DNA of 64,000 nucleotides from Anthonomus grandis grandis (GCF_022605725.1 NC_065558.1:5766001-5830000); one strand, 5' to 3'. Counted from the first letter of the stretch, positions 12,050-25,700 are shown. Translations and numbers: made by a program. Notes: generated by a model from the sequence alone, not told the origin.

Positions 12050-12210
12050 AATATCTGAAATCAATTTGTCATAACATCTAGGCACTCCAGAAAATAAGAA
12101 AGTTCAACTGGAAACACAATTTTTTTTTCTGATAGAGTAGTGATCATTGATTTTTTCCAAGCAACTAAGCAAATGTCCTCAACTGCCTAGAAGAACTATA
12201 AAATGATCTT
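12050..12210. repeat. Single degenerate CCAGGCAGTT-type unit
   Basis: Contains TCAACTGCCTAGAAGAAC and TTTTTTCCAAGCAACTAAG, a mutated version of the hairpin words found at 5460-6960. Confidence 0.45.
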
Positions 12211-13215
12211 TATCATATGCAATAAGAAAACCAGAGTAAATAAAAAAATATAACATCAATATCAACTTTGGAAAAACCTTGGGATTTGGAGATAAACACA
12301 TTTTCCGAGGATAGGTGAAAGTTCATTTGATTATAAAAGGTCCACTTTCAACACATACAAAAATTATATACTACAGAGTATTCTGCCCTTTGATTCAGAC
12401 CTATTTGCTTGCCTGCTATACAGAACTTTCCTTTTAATTTCAGACCTACCTGCTAGAAACACAAAGATGCCTTACCTATAAATTAAGTGCCAGTGACCTA
12501 TTATATATATAGATATTATTTTGTTATTATTTATGTAAATTATTTATTTATTTATTCCTATGTACTACAGTAGGGATATATATATATATATATATTATTG
12601 TGCAATATATTAGCTTATAAGGAATATTGGTCAGAAATGATGAATTACTGCGTTGTAACGGACAATGATTTTCCATATATTTGTATGTGATCTTCTCAGT
12701 GGTAGTGAAATACCACATTTGCTTGATTTAATAAGCTGCTAAGGCTGTAATATTTATTATTATTGAAGAATTAAACGGTTTATCATTATGTTGGTTGTTT
12801 TTCTTTTATAATGTAATAAGATTTTCTCCTTAGTTTCTATTCAAGAAATTGGGATTCAAGCATATCATTAAATGAGATAATAATATATTTTTATGGTACT
12901 GCAAGGTTATTAAATTGATGCTGCAATGCAACTATTAAAAGTGGTTTTATTCATATTGGGTGTAATACAAATTATAGTCAAAGGTATGATTAATGAATAA
13001 CGTAGAATTTTAGCATAGGGAAAATAGTCCATTTACTTCCCTCCACTGTTTCAATTAGGTATTTATATTTCTGTCCGTAAATGCGAGTGGATCTTATTGA
13101 GAACTTAATTGGCATTGGCTTACATTGATGGTCTACTAACATATCACTGTCGTCAATGCTTGACGTTTCACAGCTGATGAGTACTTACCAAGTACGTACC
13201 GAAGTAAATGAGTAC
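12211..13215. other. Intergenic, no gene recognised
   Basis: AT-rich, with a TA microsatellite near 12578-12595 and TTTA runs near 12540-12556. Confidence 0.4.
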
Positions 13216-13221
13216 TACTAG

Positions 13222-13638
13222 GTGGCCGCCATATTACGTGATTGTGTCCTTTCGATGTTGGTCACTCTGACAAATTTCAGTTGTGCCACAATTAAAGTTT
13301 TTGAGAGGTTATGGTTACAAATACAAAATAGAAAATTTTCATTTACTATTACGACTTTCACTTTTCCTCTATGTACAGTGTTTCCACATTAATAGGTACA
13401 ACTATCTATAAAAATCAAAATATACATAATTTTATAAGGGTTTGGAATTAACAAGGGTTTATATAGTAAAAATAAACAACTCTATATATTATTCTATCAT
13501 ACACAACACAGACAGACAATTCACAATAATTCGGTTTTGAGAAACAGTGAAACAAATACATTTTTTGTTGGCAACACTGAAAATGTTCAGAGTGGCCAAC
13601 ATCAAAAGGACACAACCACTATAAAAATGGCTATAATT
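13222..13638. mobile_element. Non-coding inverted-repeat element (MITE-like), about 420 bp
   Basis: Arms of about 67-70 bp at 13222-13288 and 13570-13638 are inverted copies, sharing GTGTCCTTTCGATGTTGG and CACTCTGA with a few changes. The core is AT-rich and non-coding. No clear target duplication was found. Confidence 0.8.
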
Positions 13639-14225
13639 TTTGCCTATTGTGGGCATGGCAAAATTTAAAAAAATATTATAAAGCTTTACAACCTAGAGAT
13701 TTAGCGCCTATGAAAAGTTGTCTGCTCTGGCTGTCACATACTATGACATTGGCAGTTGACAGACACATCGTTCAGCGCCATCTCTTGGTTAGAAAAAAAA
13801 TACAGGAACTCATTCTAGAGATCGAATTTACGATTGACATTTAAATCAGAAAATCTTTTACTTTCTTTCTTACATAATTACCGAAAATGTCAATTATTCG
13901 AATAATCAGTTTGCACAAAAAATATTGAGTAAACTTAATGTATGTAATTAGGATTTCGGTACATTGAATAGTTCAATTTCATAAATTATATTTATTCTTA
14001 AAGGCGTTTAAACTATTCTCTCTTTTCTAAATCAAGCTATTTTTATCAGCCCAATAAATATTATTATGGTATGCACATTACATAAAAGAGGATTCTTGTT
14101 GTTCGAACGGCCTGAACTTTTACACAAGACAATAGCAAAATCTTCATATAATAACTCAGAGGGGGGAAGAAGAAGAGATATTCGCCATATAAATAACAAA
14201 GTGATAAAATAAATATTGTTAATAT
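13639..14225. other. Upstream region of the second RR-1 gene
   Basis: No separate gene seen; open frames here are short and unsupported. Confidence 0.4.
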
Positions 14226-14231
14226 TATATA
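14226..14231 (+). promoter_or_regulatory. TATA box of the second RR-1 gene
   Basis: TATATA 48 bp before the start codon at 14274. The leader would be very short, roughly 15-20 nt if transcription begins about 30 bp downstream. Confidence 0.5.
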
Positions 14232-14273
14232 CAAGAAGGTGTGTTACTTTTGAGAGTTTCTTTTCAACGCAAA

Positions 14274-15223
14274 ATGAAAGTGATGGTAAGTAAGTACATA
14301 ACAATTTCTAATAAATGAAAGTGCATGTGTATACAAATTTTTTTCTTAGATAACATTTAGATGTCATATAAACCGAATTTTTTTAATAAGAACTTTACGC
14401 CTTCCACCGGTAAATCACATTCGGCGGCCATCTTGGATCGCTTACGTCACATTGTGGGAGGGGCTCATGTGACAGCTCATTTATTAATACATAATAGTGT
14501 CACGTGGCTTGTATCAAGGAAGGCCGTCGGTGTATTACAAGGGCTAGTTAAAAAGTATGGCAAACCATAAAACACATTTAAACTAAAAATATTTCGCCAT
14601 AACTTAATCCAGCCGCTGAGAGATTTATTGCAGTCGTAACACATTAAATAATTTTATGCAGATAATAAAAATCCCTTACTTACTTCTTCATTGAGCAGAT
14701 TGTATTAAGATTCCAATACTTAGGTAATTTTTTGTGGTCTTCTTGGATCGATTCACACCCGCCCCCAAAACTCCCCTAAATCATCCACTGAGCCCATCCC
14801 CATTATAAGACAACAACAAGAACTTAACGAGGATGGATCCTATAAATGGAGGTGAGTCTTGCATTTTATTCTCAAAAAAAACTCCATTTTCGATGATTCT
14901 TTTCCAGTTTTGCCACAGCAAACCAAATTGTAGCAGAGGCCCAAGGGTTCCAGAAGAGACTGAAGGACCCCTCCGACCCCAAGGAGCCTGAAGGTCAAGT
15001 GGCTCAAGGTCAGTACAAATACGTCGATCTGGACGGCAAGACCATCCAACTTAACTACGTGGCAGACGAGAATGGTTTTCAGCCAATAGGAGAGCATCTA
15101 CCCACCCCACCACCGATTCCTGCAGCCATTCAGAGGGCACTCGATTATTTGTCGGGCTTATCACCGACGGATGATCCTAGAACTAAGGCTCTTAAAGAGA
15201 AACTAGATAGGATTGACGTTTGA
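14274..15223 (+). CDS. RR-1 cuticle protein (three coding exons)
   Basis: Secreted chitin-binding cuticle protein. Coding exons are 14274-14285, 14724-14851 and 14908-15223, with GT-AG junctions and phases 0 and 2. Exon 1 gives four codons; joined to exon 2 it starts MKVMVIFCGLLGSIHT, a convincing signal peptide. The mature part has a short Pro/Ser stretch, then IIRQQQELNEDGSYKW at the start of the RR domain, then QYKYVDLDGKTIQLNYV, ADENGFQPIGEHLPTPPPIP and a charged C-terminus ending in DRIDV. Total is about 151 aa, typical for RR-1. It differs from its upstream neighbour in lacking Gly-rich arms, and it has an unusual insert, QGFQKRLKDPSDPKEPEG, inside the domain. Both genes split the domain at the same place, after Tyr-Lys-Trp in phase 2, which supports origin by tandem duplication. 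TATA box at 14226; AATAAA at 15330. Confidence 0.93.
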
Positions 15224-15329
15224 GCTTATATAAGGTGTAAAATTAGGGTTAAGGTGTAAATAGTTTGAAGCAAAAGATGGCAAGATTGTTAATGTGTTCA
15301 TTACGGTAACTGAATATATTTTTACTGAA

Positions 15330-15335
15330 ATAAAA
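15330..15335 (+). terminator. Poly(A) signal of the second RR-1 gene
   Basis: AATAAA 107 nt after the stop codon, followed by an A-run. Confidence 0.55.
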
Positions 15336-15438
15336 AAAAGTGAGGTTAGTTTGCTCTTCCGCCGTATAGAGGCGCAGTGTTCGGTAGCATTAATAAGAAA
15401 TACATTATAAAATTGACCTTGACTGGTAGTAAAATTAC

Positions 15439-16415
15439 CTTAGAACATTGAAAGGCTAGAATTAGCATTGCCGTGGAACTATGAGCAGTTTCTTTGCTTG
15501 CCACATCTCTGAGGAGGTACAATGATGCCATATCATATTTTTTAATAAAATAAGATACTCTATAAAGAAATCAACATTCAAAGTTAAATGAATGCACATA
15601 ACGAATGTTAAAGAAAAAGGCAACAACATCGCAACGCCGCTCGATCGCATTGTTGATTCCACCGACGCAAGTAGTCTTTACCAGTGACGTCGTCAAAAAA
15701 TATTTATTATTAATAGATTGTGCTTTAAATTATAAACAATATTACCGTTTATAAACTCTTGCGTTTTTTTAACGTACTTCATTAGAGTGAAGGTACTTCT
15801 AATAAAAAATCTAATAAAAAGCATTTTTACGGAAATTAAATATTTTATAATTATTACAGGTTTTATTATTCTACGTTTATGACGACGGTTATCCCTCGAT
15901 ATGATGTTATGACAATATCAGTATTTACTTGTGAAAAGATCGGCTTAAATCGCCTTTTTCCCATGGTGCCGCACACATGTCACAAGTTTTTACTATCGTA
16001 ACGATTCACAAAAATACTGAAATAACTCAACCTTTTTCAACCAAAAACTAAAGAAAAAACACAGAACTTCATAAAGGCCGAAGTTGTAAACAAAAAGCCG
16101 TTTGTCAAGATGACATTTCTCAACAGCTCAATCAGCTTTTGTCTGCGGTGTTGCCATTACAATTTTTTTAGAAGCGGTTTTAGGAATAAGAATGTTAATA
16201 ATTGAAGATGATGAAGATGTTAGAATAACATATATCTATTTATACTTTTTATTTTAAAGTTAAATTAACATTATTATATGTGCTGATGTATAGCTGAAAA
16301 TTTCCTAACTTGAAAATGCGTATAAACTTGACAACAGAGTATCGATGAATATGTTTGTCATGTTGAACTCAAACAAAGTTGTTGTTTACTAATTCTAGCC
16401 TTTCAAAGTTCTAAG
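15439..16415. mobile_element. Inverted-repeat element of about 980 bp between the cuticle and MARCH genes
   Basis: A 27-bp arm at 15439-15465 (containing TTGAAAGGCTAGAATTAG) is repeated inverted at 16389-16415 with a single mismatch. The interior has no transposase. The target duplication is not obvious. Confidence 0.7.
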
Positions 16416-16727
16416 AAAATGACTTTAAAAAGATCGTCAGCTACAGACAAATCAATCATTTGTCAAAGGGCCTGTCATATTTGTCAATAAAATGCCATGA
16501 CACCAACCGAGTCACGTCAAGCAAAACGATAAATGAATTTAATAAAAAGGCGGGAGATTTTAAAACCAAGACGAGAACTTATATGGGGAGGAATGGTACA
16601 TAACAATGACCCCTGTGCGTCACTATTTAAAAAAAATAGGCAAAAAAATAATAAATAATATATACTTAAGGAGATTATACAATTAACAATATAAGTACCT
16701 ATCACAAAATAAAAATATATTTACATC

Positions 16728-19700
16728 CTACGCCAGCAGGTTCTCTTTGCTGGAAGTCAACAGGTTGGGTAGGGATTTGCAGGTGGCGCTACTCTTCCGT
16801 TCAGTCTTGTTCGACTTATAAAGTCTACTATTCGATGGACACTCGATGTCCAAAGCCACCAGGTTATCTCTCAGTTTTAAGTACTCCTCGACATCTTTGC
16901 GGGGGCTCTCTTGTTCGCACAAATCGACGACGTGCACGTCGGCTTTTTGTATCGACGAGCAGCTGCCGAAACTTTTCGGTTTTTTCTTGTTGCACTCGTT
17001 CTCGAAGACGTAGCAGACTTGCACGTCGCTCACTTGCGAGTTGGAGTTCGTATCTGAGGGAGGAACGTTGTATTCCGCGTGGGTGACCACTTGGGCCAAC
17101 CGGTTCTGGTGCTGGGTGTCTTTGATCGTTATGTAGGTAGGCGAGGGTGGAATCGGCGGTTTCTCCGGCGCGTTTTGCACCAGGATAATTCTGGAAAAAA
17201 AGGGGTTTTTAGTTGAAAAATTCACCCTGCATATGCTTGTACAAGAATTTAACAGGTTAGGGACAAGTTTCTATTTATTTAAGCAATCAGGTCTGAAATA
17301 AACATTTTAAGGTTTACAATAATGTTTGGAGGAATGAACTCATAATTGGTAACTTTGGCACCAAAGTTTGATTTAGATAACTGTACGTAAACAACGAGGG
17401 TGGTTATTAAATTAAAAGCTAGCTAGAAATTATTGGCTAAAACTAAGCTTAAGTCTCTTATTATTAGATTTCTTAAACATTGGTTCTAGCACTAATAATC
17501 TTGAAAATTAATTGGTTGAATTTTTAACAAAATATAAATATCGTTAGAGTGCATAAGGTAGTTAAGATTAAACTGATTTTTAAGTACTTTATTTTATAAA
17601 CACTGAGATCTTAGTACTGACAGGATGTAGCTGTCATAAATTTGATATTTAGCTGATATACTTTTATGTAAACACTATCAAGATTTTTTCAGACCATTAA
17701 AAACTTCTCGATAACCCCAAAACTGTTGGATCTATAACGAAACTTGACAGGGCCTTTTTGGTAAAGAAACTCATCAGCTTTCATATGAAACTAAAATAAA
17801 TAGATTCGTTATAGGAGTTGTTAAAAATATTTAGATTTTTGTAAGGCCTTTGACAGTATTAAGATTTTTTTCAATCCTCTGAAAAACTACTCAATAACTC
17901 CAAAACTATTGTATCTAAAAGAAAACTCGTAAATACATTTTTGGTAAGTAAACTCATCAGCTCTCACATGAAACTAAAATCAAAAAAAACATTACATGCG
18001 TTTTTAAAATATTTCGAGTTTTGTAAGGCCTTTGACAGTATCAAGATAGTTTCAATTCCCTGAAAAAGTACTCAATAACTCCAAAACTGTTGCATCTAAA
18101 AGAAAATTAGTAAGGATCTTTTTGGTAAAGAAACTTATCAGCTTTCATATAAAACTAAAATCAACAAATCCGTTACATGAATTTTTAAAATATTTAGATT
18201 TTTGTAAGGACTTTGACAATATCAAGATTTTTTTCATTCCTCTGAAAAACTACTCAATAACTCCAAAACTATTGTACCTAAAAGGAAACTTGTAAGAACC
18301 TTTTTGGTAAGAAAACTTATCAGCTTTCATATGAAACTAAAATCAATAAATTCATTACAGGAGTTTTTAAAATATTTGGATTTTTGTAAGGCCTTTCACA
18401 TTATCAAGATATTTTCATTCCTCTGAGAAACTATTCAGTAACTACAAAACTGTTGAATCTATAACGAAAATTGTAAGGGCCTTTTTGGTAAAGAAACTCA
18501 TCAGCTTTCATATGAAACTAAAATCAATAGATTCGTTACAGGAGTTTTTAAAATATTTCGAGTTTTGTAAGGCCTTTGACAATATCAAGATTTTTTTCAA
18601 TCCTATAAAAAACTACTCAATAACTCCAAAACTATTGTATCTAAAAGAAAACTTGTCAATACATTTTTGGTAAGAAAACTCATCAGCTTTCATATAAAAC
18701 TAAAATTAATAGACTCGTTACAGGAGTTTTTAAAATATTTCGATTTTTGTAAGGCCCTTGATATTTTCATTCCTCTGAGAAACTACTCAATAACTACAAA
18801 ACTGTTGAATCTATAACGAAAATTGTAAGGGCCTTTTTGGTAAAGAAACTCATTAGCTTTCATATGAAACTAAAATCAACAGATTCGTTACAGGAGTGTT
18901 AAAAATATTTCGAATTTTGTAAGGCCTTTGACAATATCAAGATTTTTTTCAATCCTATGAAAAACTACTCAATAACTCCAAAACTATTGTACCTAAAAGA
19001 AAACTTGTAAATATATTTTTGGTAAGAAAACTCATCAGCTTTCATATAAAACTAAAATCAATAGACTCGTTACAGGAGTTTTTAAAATATTTCGATTTTT
19101 GTAAGGCCTTTGATATTTTCATTCCTCTGAGAAACTATCCAATAACTCCAAAACTGTTGGATCTATGACGAAAATTGTAAGGGCCTTTTTGGCAAAGAAA
19201 CTCATCAGCTTTCATATAAAACTAAAATCAATAAAATCGTTATATTAATTTTTAAAATATTTAGATTTTTGTAAGGACTTTGACAATATCAAGATTTTTT
19301 TCAATCCTATGAAAAACTACTCAATAACTCCAAAACTATTGTATCTGAAAGGAAACTTGTAAGGACCTTTTTGGTAAGAAAACTTATCAGCTTTCATATG
19401 AAACTAAAATCAATAAATTCGTTACAGGCGTTTTTAAAATATTTGGATTTTTGTAAGGCCTTTGACATTATCAAGATATTTTCATTCCTCTGAGAAACTA
19501 TTCAGTAACTACAAAACTGTTGAATCTATAACGAAAATTGTATGGGCCTTTTTGGTAAAGAAACTCATCAGCTTTCATATAAAACTAAAATTAATAGACT
19601 CGTTACAGGAGTTTTAAAAATATTTTGATTTTTGTAAGGCCTTTGACATCATCAAGATATTTTCATTCCCCTGAGAAACTTTACTTACTTTACTTAGTAA

Positions 19701-22700
19701 CTGTTGGATCTATAACGAAATTTTCATACTGATACTGATATGTATCTTGTTGTTTGCATTAGTAAAATGTTTCCGTAAAAGGTGTTATTTTGTCTTTTAT
19801 ATGTTCAATGTGTGCATCTTAATTAAGATTTTCATACAGTATAAGGATGTGTTCCTTTGATCTATTTTTCTGTTTAAAAAATATGTATCTAGTTTTGTCC
19901 AAATTTATCCTAAGATTATTTTGAAGCAACCATTTAAATGCAAATATATCAGTATAGTATAAAAGTATAAAATAATATAAAAAGTTATACACTACAATTA
20001 TAGGTAAAGATTACAGTTTTCTGGCCATTTACATATACATATTGCTTCCTACTCAACAAGTATGTCATAATCAAGTCAAGTACAACAACCCATTTTTTCT
20101 AATTTATCTAGTAAAATAGCATGATTGTTACTAATACTTGTTTGTTACTTACTACTACTCTACTTTACTTTTGGGTCTCATTTATATTGCTTTTTAGAGG
20201 TTTTGTAAGTAACGTAAGTAACGTTTTTTTTGGACGCCTTTTTGCACGCACTTTTTGCCTTAATTTTATTTTAAATATTTTAGATAAAGTATTGATACAT
20301 GCTTATAACTACATAAAAAATGTACAAGGCTGTTGCCTTATATTATGTGGACAGAGCCTAGCTCGGTTATTATATAGGGTGGGAAAAAACTTTAAATATA
20401 AAAGTAGTTAAATCGTTAGGACATATCATAATTTATAATAAGGGGTATCGCAAAATTAATAAAAAATACAAGGTTGTATTGTATTAACTGCTTCAAAAGC
20501 TTGCCACAAATCTACAAAAACTGCTATTACGATTTTACTAATATTATCTAAATGGCATGAAATATAGTCAAGTAGATAGTTCGTTAGGTGGAGCTTAACG
20601 TACTACTATTTTTAAAGAATCCTTGTAATATTGAAGACCTTGTTCTCTTTCTTTTAGTGCAATGAGTAAGACAGAGAAACTTATGACAAACGAAACGTGT
20701 AAGACAGAGATGGCTTATATGTGTTTTTTAATTACGTTTTTTCTTTAAAAAATAGTTTTTTTTATGTGTCTAAAGTAATCAAACTGCCCAAATTGTTAAT
20801 ACCTTTTTTGTTAACATTGCAGAAAGTATAGTCTAAGAATTACCTACACCCACAAACAATTTTTCCAAATTTTTAACTCCTGGTAGATTCACCACTGACT
20901 CTTTTAAATTTCATGAGCTGACTTTCAATGAGGTTAGAGATAAAATAAACTCTCTTAAAAATGAAAAGAGCAAAGACTGTTTTGATCTTAACGTTAAAGT
21001 CATTAAAACAATTAAAAATATTATCATTTATCCATTGCCAAATCTCTTAAATGCCTGCATAAAAGAAAACATTATATAAAAACAATATATAAAAACAAAG
21101 GTTCAGTTAATGATGTGTCAAACTATTGCCCAATATCACTGTTGACAATTTTCTCAAAGATTCTGGAATCACTCATGAAGGATCATTTTGAAAATAACAA
21201 TCTCCTTATGCAGGGTAAGTTTGGTTTCAGGAGTAACAGGTCAATTGCATTGGCTATTGAGAGTTTGGCGGATTTTTCATCAAGGGGTCTGGAAATGGGT
21301 TTCGACACCTATGCTTCATTCTTTGACCTGACAAAGGCCTTTGACTGTGTATCTTATGAATGTATGCCAGTATGCCTTTGTCAGGTCATACCTATATGGC
21401 CGACTCCAATATGTGTCATACAATGCTAGTGTATCTGATAAACAGCCATTACATCATGAAGTACCACAAGGATCCGTTCTAGGCCCACTCTTATTCCTTA
21501 TTTATGTAAATGACTTGCCTTATTTTACAGACCGGGCACATGAGCATAAGTTGATCCTGTCCATCAGTTGAGCTGATCCTACTCATGGGGAGAAGATATC
21601 TGGTTTACAGCGCAGGTGCATAAGGGCTATGACTGGTTTGGGGCAGCGTGACTGTTGTCGACACTGTTATTCTGAACTTGGCATCCTCACTTTTCCATGT
21701 GTATTTATCTTGCAATGTTTGACTTTTATAAAAAATAATCTACCATCATATTTGACACACAGTAATATACATCAGTATTCAACTCGAAACAATCTGAATA
21801 TTTTGCCAGAATTTCGCAGGCTTGGGAGAACCCGCAGAGGAACTGTTTATCATGGGATTTGTTTCTATAATGTGTTACCATTGCAGGTTAGGGAACTTAA
21901 TGAACAAGCTTTTATTAAAAAAATTAAAAACTATTAATTAAAAAAGTCTTTTTATTCATTTGAAGAGTACCTAAATAACAATTTTAATGACCTAATTTAA
22001 CTGTTTTATAAATATTGTGTGTCTATTATAAGTATTTTTAAATTGAGTGTCTGTAGACTTTAATTATATATAAATTTTAGAATCTTACTGTATATGTGCG
22101 TATATAATTTCTATTTATTAATTTTAGTTAATACTTAAGTTTTAAATCATGAAATTGCATTTTATATATTACCGTTTATATTGACTTGTAAAAACACTAT
22201 GTGTAATATTACGAATAATGAAATTTAAAAAAAAAATTAACAAACAATAAAATAAAAAACCCCGAGCCGTAATCAGAAATATTAAATTGATGATGGTCTC
22301 GGGAAGACGAAACGTCCGATTTTAAATAAAAAATTTTCCAAGGTGACTCAACTTTAAAAAAATTTTAAAAATATTTGTAGACAGCACACTAAACTGGAAG
22401 AAATTGTTTCAAGTTAATTTTTTCGAGTACATTTTTTAGTTTTTCTAGGATCACTTGGGAACCTTTGGAGATACTTAAATGGAGTTTGCATTTAAAGAAA
22501 TGGCGGTTCCTAAAGAATAGTGAACTCTTTTCTAACTATTTTAGTGGAGTATATGAACCTTCTGATACACCAACTTTAATTGAGCCTAGTCAATGTCAAG
22601 AACGTTTTTTAGTTAACAATATTGATATAAATGACATTAAATCCGCACTTATATCTACGGATCCTAAAAAGGGACCTGGCCCAGACGGTTTTTCTTCATT

Positions 22701-25700
22701 TTTTTGAAGTCTTGTCCTAGCTTGTGCGAGCCTTTGCATATTTTGTATAATCAATGTTTATCCAGCGGCATTTTTCCTCATATTTGGAAAACAGCTCAAA
22801 TTGTGCCAGTATTTAAATCTGGAGAAAAAACTTATGTACGGGATTACAGGCCTATTTCCCTACTTAGTCACTTTGGTAAACTTTTTGAATCTTTGCTGTT
22901 AAAACAATTATTCTTTAAGGTCAAAGAAGCTATTGATGTTAACCAACATGGCTTTTTCCAAAGAAAATAGGTAATAACCCACTTAATACCATTTATTCAG
23001 AGTATAAACGCAAGTATGGATAGTGGTCTGGAAACTTGTGCCGTGTACACCGACTTTTTCAAGGCTTTTGATAAGGTACATTGTCCTACACTTTTCGTGA
23101 AGTTGGAGAATTTCGGTGTGCACGGGGCCCTACTCAAACTCATTAAAAGTTATCTAACAAATCGCTCTCAGTACGTTGTCATAAATGGAGTAAAGTCTTC
23201 TTGTACAACCGTAACTTCAGGAGTACCGCAAGGTTCTCATTTGGGACAGATTTTGTTCTCAATTTTTTTAAATGACATTGGTCAATGTTTCTCTACCTGT
23301 AGATATCTTGCATATGCAGATGACCTAAAAATCTTTACAACAATTAAGAAGGTATCAGATTTTCGTGCCCTGCAATTTGATCTTGCAAATTTTGAAAGGT
23401 ACTGTACCTTAAATATATTATTTATTAATCCAGAAAAATGTCATTCTATACTTTTTAGCAGAAAACCATCTCAGACACAACACAAATGTGATGTCTATTT
23501 CGGGGGCACTATCTTGAAGTATGTGGAGTTTATTAAGGATTTAGGTGTGACGTTGGATTCCAGACTGCTCTTCGACGTTCATATAGAAAACATTGTTCAG
23601 AAAGCTCTAAAAAATCTAGGTTTTATATCTCGAATTATAAAGGGTTTTAGTAATCAATCATCTTTAATATTATTATATAATGCATTCGTTAAACCTACTA
23701 TAGAATATACGACAGTGGCTTGGAATCCGATGTATCACAAATATATTGACCAAATTGAAAGAGTTCAACGCAAGTTTGTAAATATAGTAAATTTTCGCTT
23801 TAATAGACAAAGACATTTTTTTACTTACTATGATAACTTAAAATTTTATGGTATGAAGCCCTTAGAGAGTCGTAGAAACAATTTTGATTTAATATTGATT
23901 TATAAAATTATTAATAATTTAATAGACTGTCCTTACTGTCTGGAAAATGTACATATCAACGTTAATCCTTATATTTTGCATAATAGATTGACCTTTAGCA
24001 TCTCAAGATATTCTTCAAACTATTTGTCTGAGCTCCATTGTTCAGATGCGCCCGTAGTTTTCATAATTTTCAAGAAACTAATTTGATTAATGATATATTT
24101 TTCTCCAGTATGGCTTCATTTAAGCGATACTTAAAGAACGATAAATATTGTCCTTTTTTCCCTATTGTCATTATTCATATGTATATATGCTTCTTTATTG
24201 TTTATAAGAGATACTATTAAATAAGTTAGTTAGGTTTATATTGCTTGGTGTATTTGTTAGCTTTGGTGAAAATGTAATGTTTGGCAAAGCGCTTGCTTGT
24301 ATTTAAATTCATAAGATACTTTGTGCTTTTCTGTTATTGGATTGCTTAGTCTACCTGTAGGAGAGCCTTGTACTTAAATAAATAAATAAATAGCCATTTT
24401 TGTCGGTTTAGTACTTTTTGAGCTAGAGCCTAATAAGATCCAAAGCTTACCAGATTGAATTTTTTTAAATTATTCTTGGACATGTTTGCATATAACTTTC
24501 AAACTATTTACTCTGTAAATAAATTTTATGTAAAAAATGTAATTGTAGGTCAAAAATTAACTTAGCTAGAACACTTTTTTTTGTTTCAAGTTAATTTTTT
24601 CCCAACAGTTTTTTAAAGATCATTTGGAAACTTTTGGAGGTATTTAAATGGAGTATCCATTTAAAAAAAAAGGTGATTCCTAGGAAATAATTTCATATAT
24701 GAACCATTTTTGTGGGTTTAGTACTTTTTGACCAAGAATTTTTTTATTATTATTGGACATTTTTGCATATTACTTCAGAACTATTTATGCTATTGCTATA
24801 ATTCCTTTACGGTATTTGAATGACCACTCTGTAGATTAATTCTGTGTGACAAAATATGATTGTAGGTCAAAAATTAACTTAACTAGAACACTTTTTGTTT
24901 CAAGTTAATTTTTTCCAGTAGATTTTTCAGCTTTTTAACCATAGTACCATATAGTTATGTTAAAAAAACAGTTAGTGAGCGTGATAGACAAGGCAAATGT
25001 CTTTTCGAAATCAGGGGTTTACTCTTTGAAATGTGGGGATTGTGACGCTGTATATATTGGCCAATCTGGAAGAAAAATTTCTACACGCGTTAAAGAACAT
25101 GTAGCGTTGTTTAAGAAATTTAAAAATACAGACGTCCGTGATACAAAGTCAGCGTTTGCGAATCACCTGTTAGCTAGTCCACACATCACTTTTCTCCAGA
25201 GGTCGGAGCTGAAATACTTCATGAATGCCCTAAAGGGAAAAAGCTTGACCTTCTGGAGAGGATGGAAATTACTAAAGCCAAGAAGAGTCCTGTTCTTGTC
25301 TGTGTTAACGACATTACGAAATTATTTTTAATAATCTTATTTAATCAATTTTATACTTACATAATTTCTTCCAACTGAAATAAGTTTAATATTGTGTTAA
25401 AATGCCTTGGCTTAACAACAAATGTTTTGAACTTCTTCTCAGTGCTCCGGTAGCTAATAGGTTATAGTCTCTGGCTTGTAAGCTTGTTGTCGCGGGTTCG
25501 ATTGCGTGTGATATTATTTTGCAATTTTTTTATTTTTTATTTTTTGGTTCTAAATAACTGTATAGTCATTCTAACCTTAAATGTATGTTTATTTACTGTT
25601 TTGCCAACGTTAGTGGCTTTTTAAGGTTTTTAGTCTTTTTAATGTCCCCTTTTTTCTTTCAATACTAATTATTATTGTTTTAGGCCTGATGATGCTCTGA

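Noticed and set aside
16835..17086. Plus-strand Arg/Ser-rich frame
   Set aside because: Antisense shadow of the last MARCH exon.
20121..20411. 96-codon plus frame in MARCH intron 3
   Set aside because: Leu/Phe-rich composition expected of AT-rich DNA; no motif.
25443..25512. Functional tRNA-Thr gene
   Set aside because: Boxes A and B are present, but the acceptor and anticodon stems do not pair well enough.
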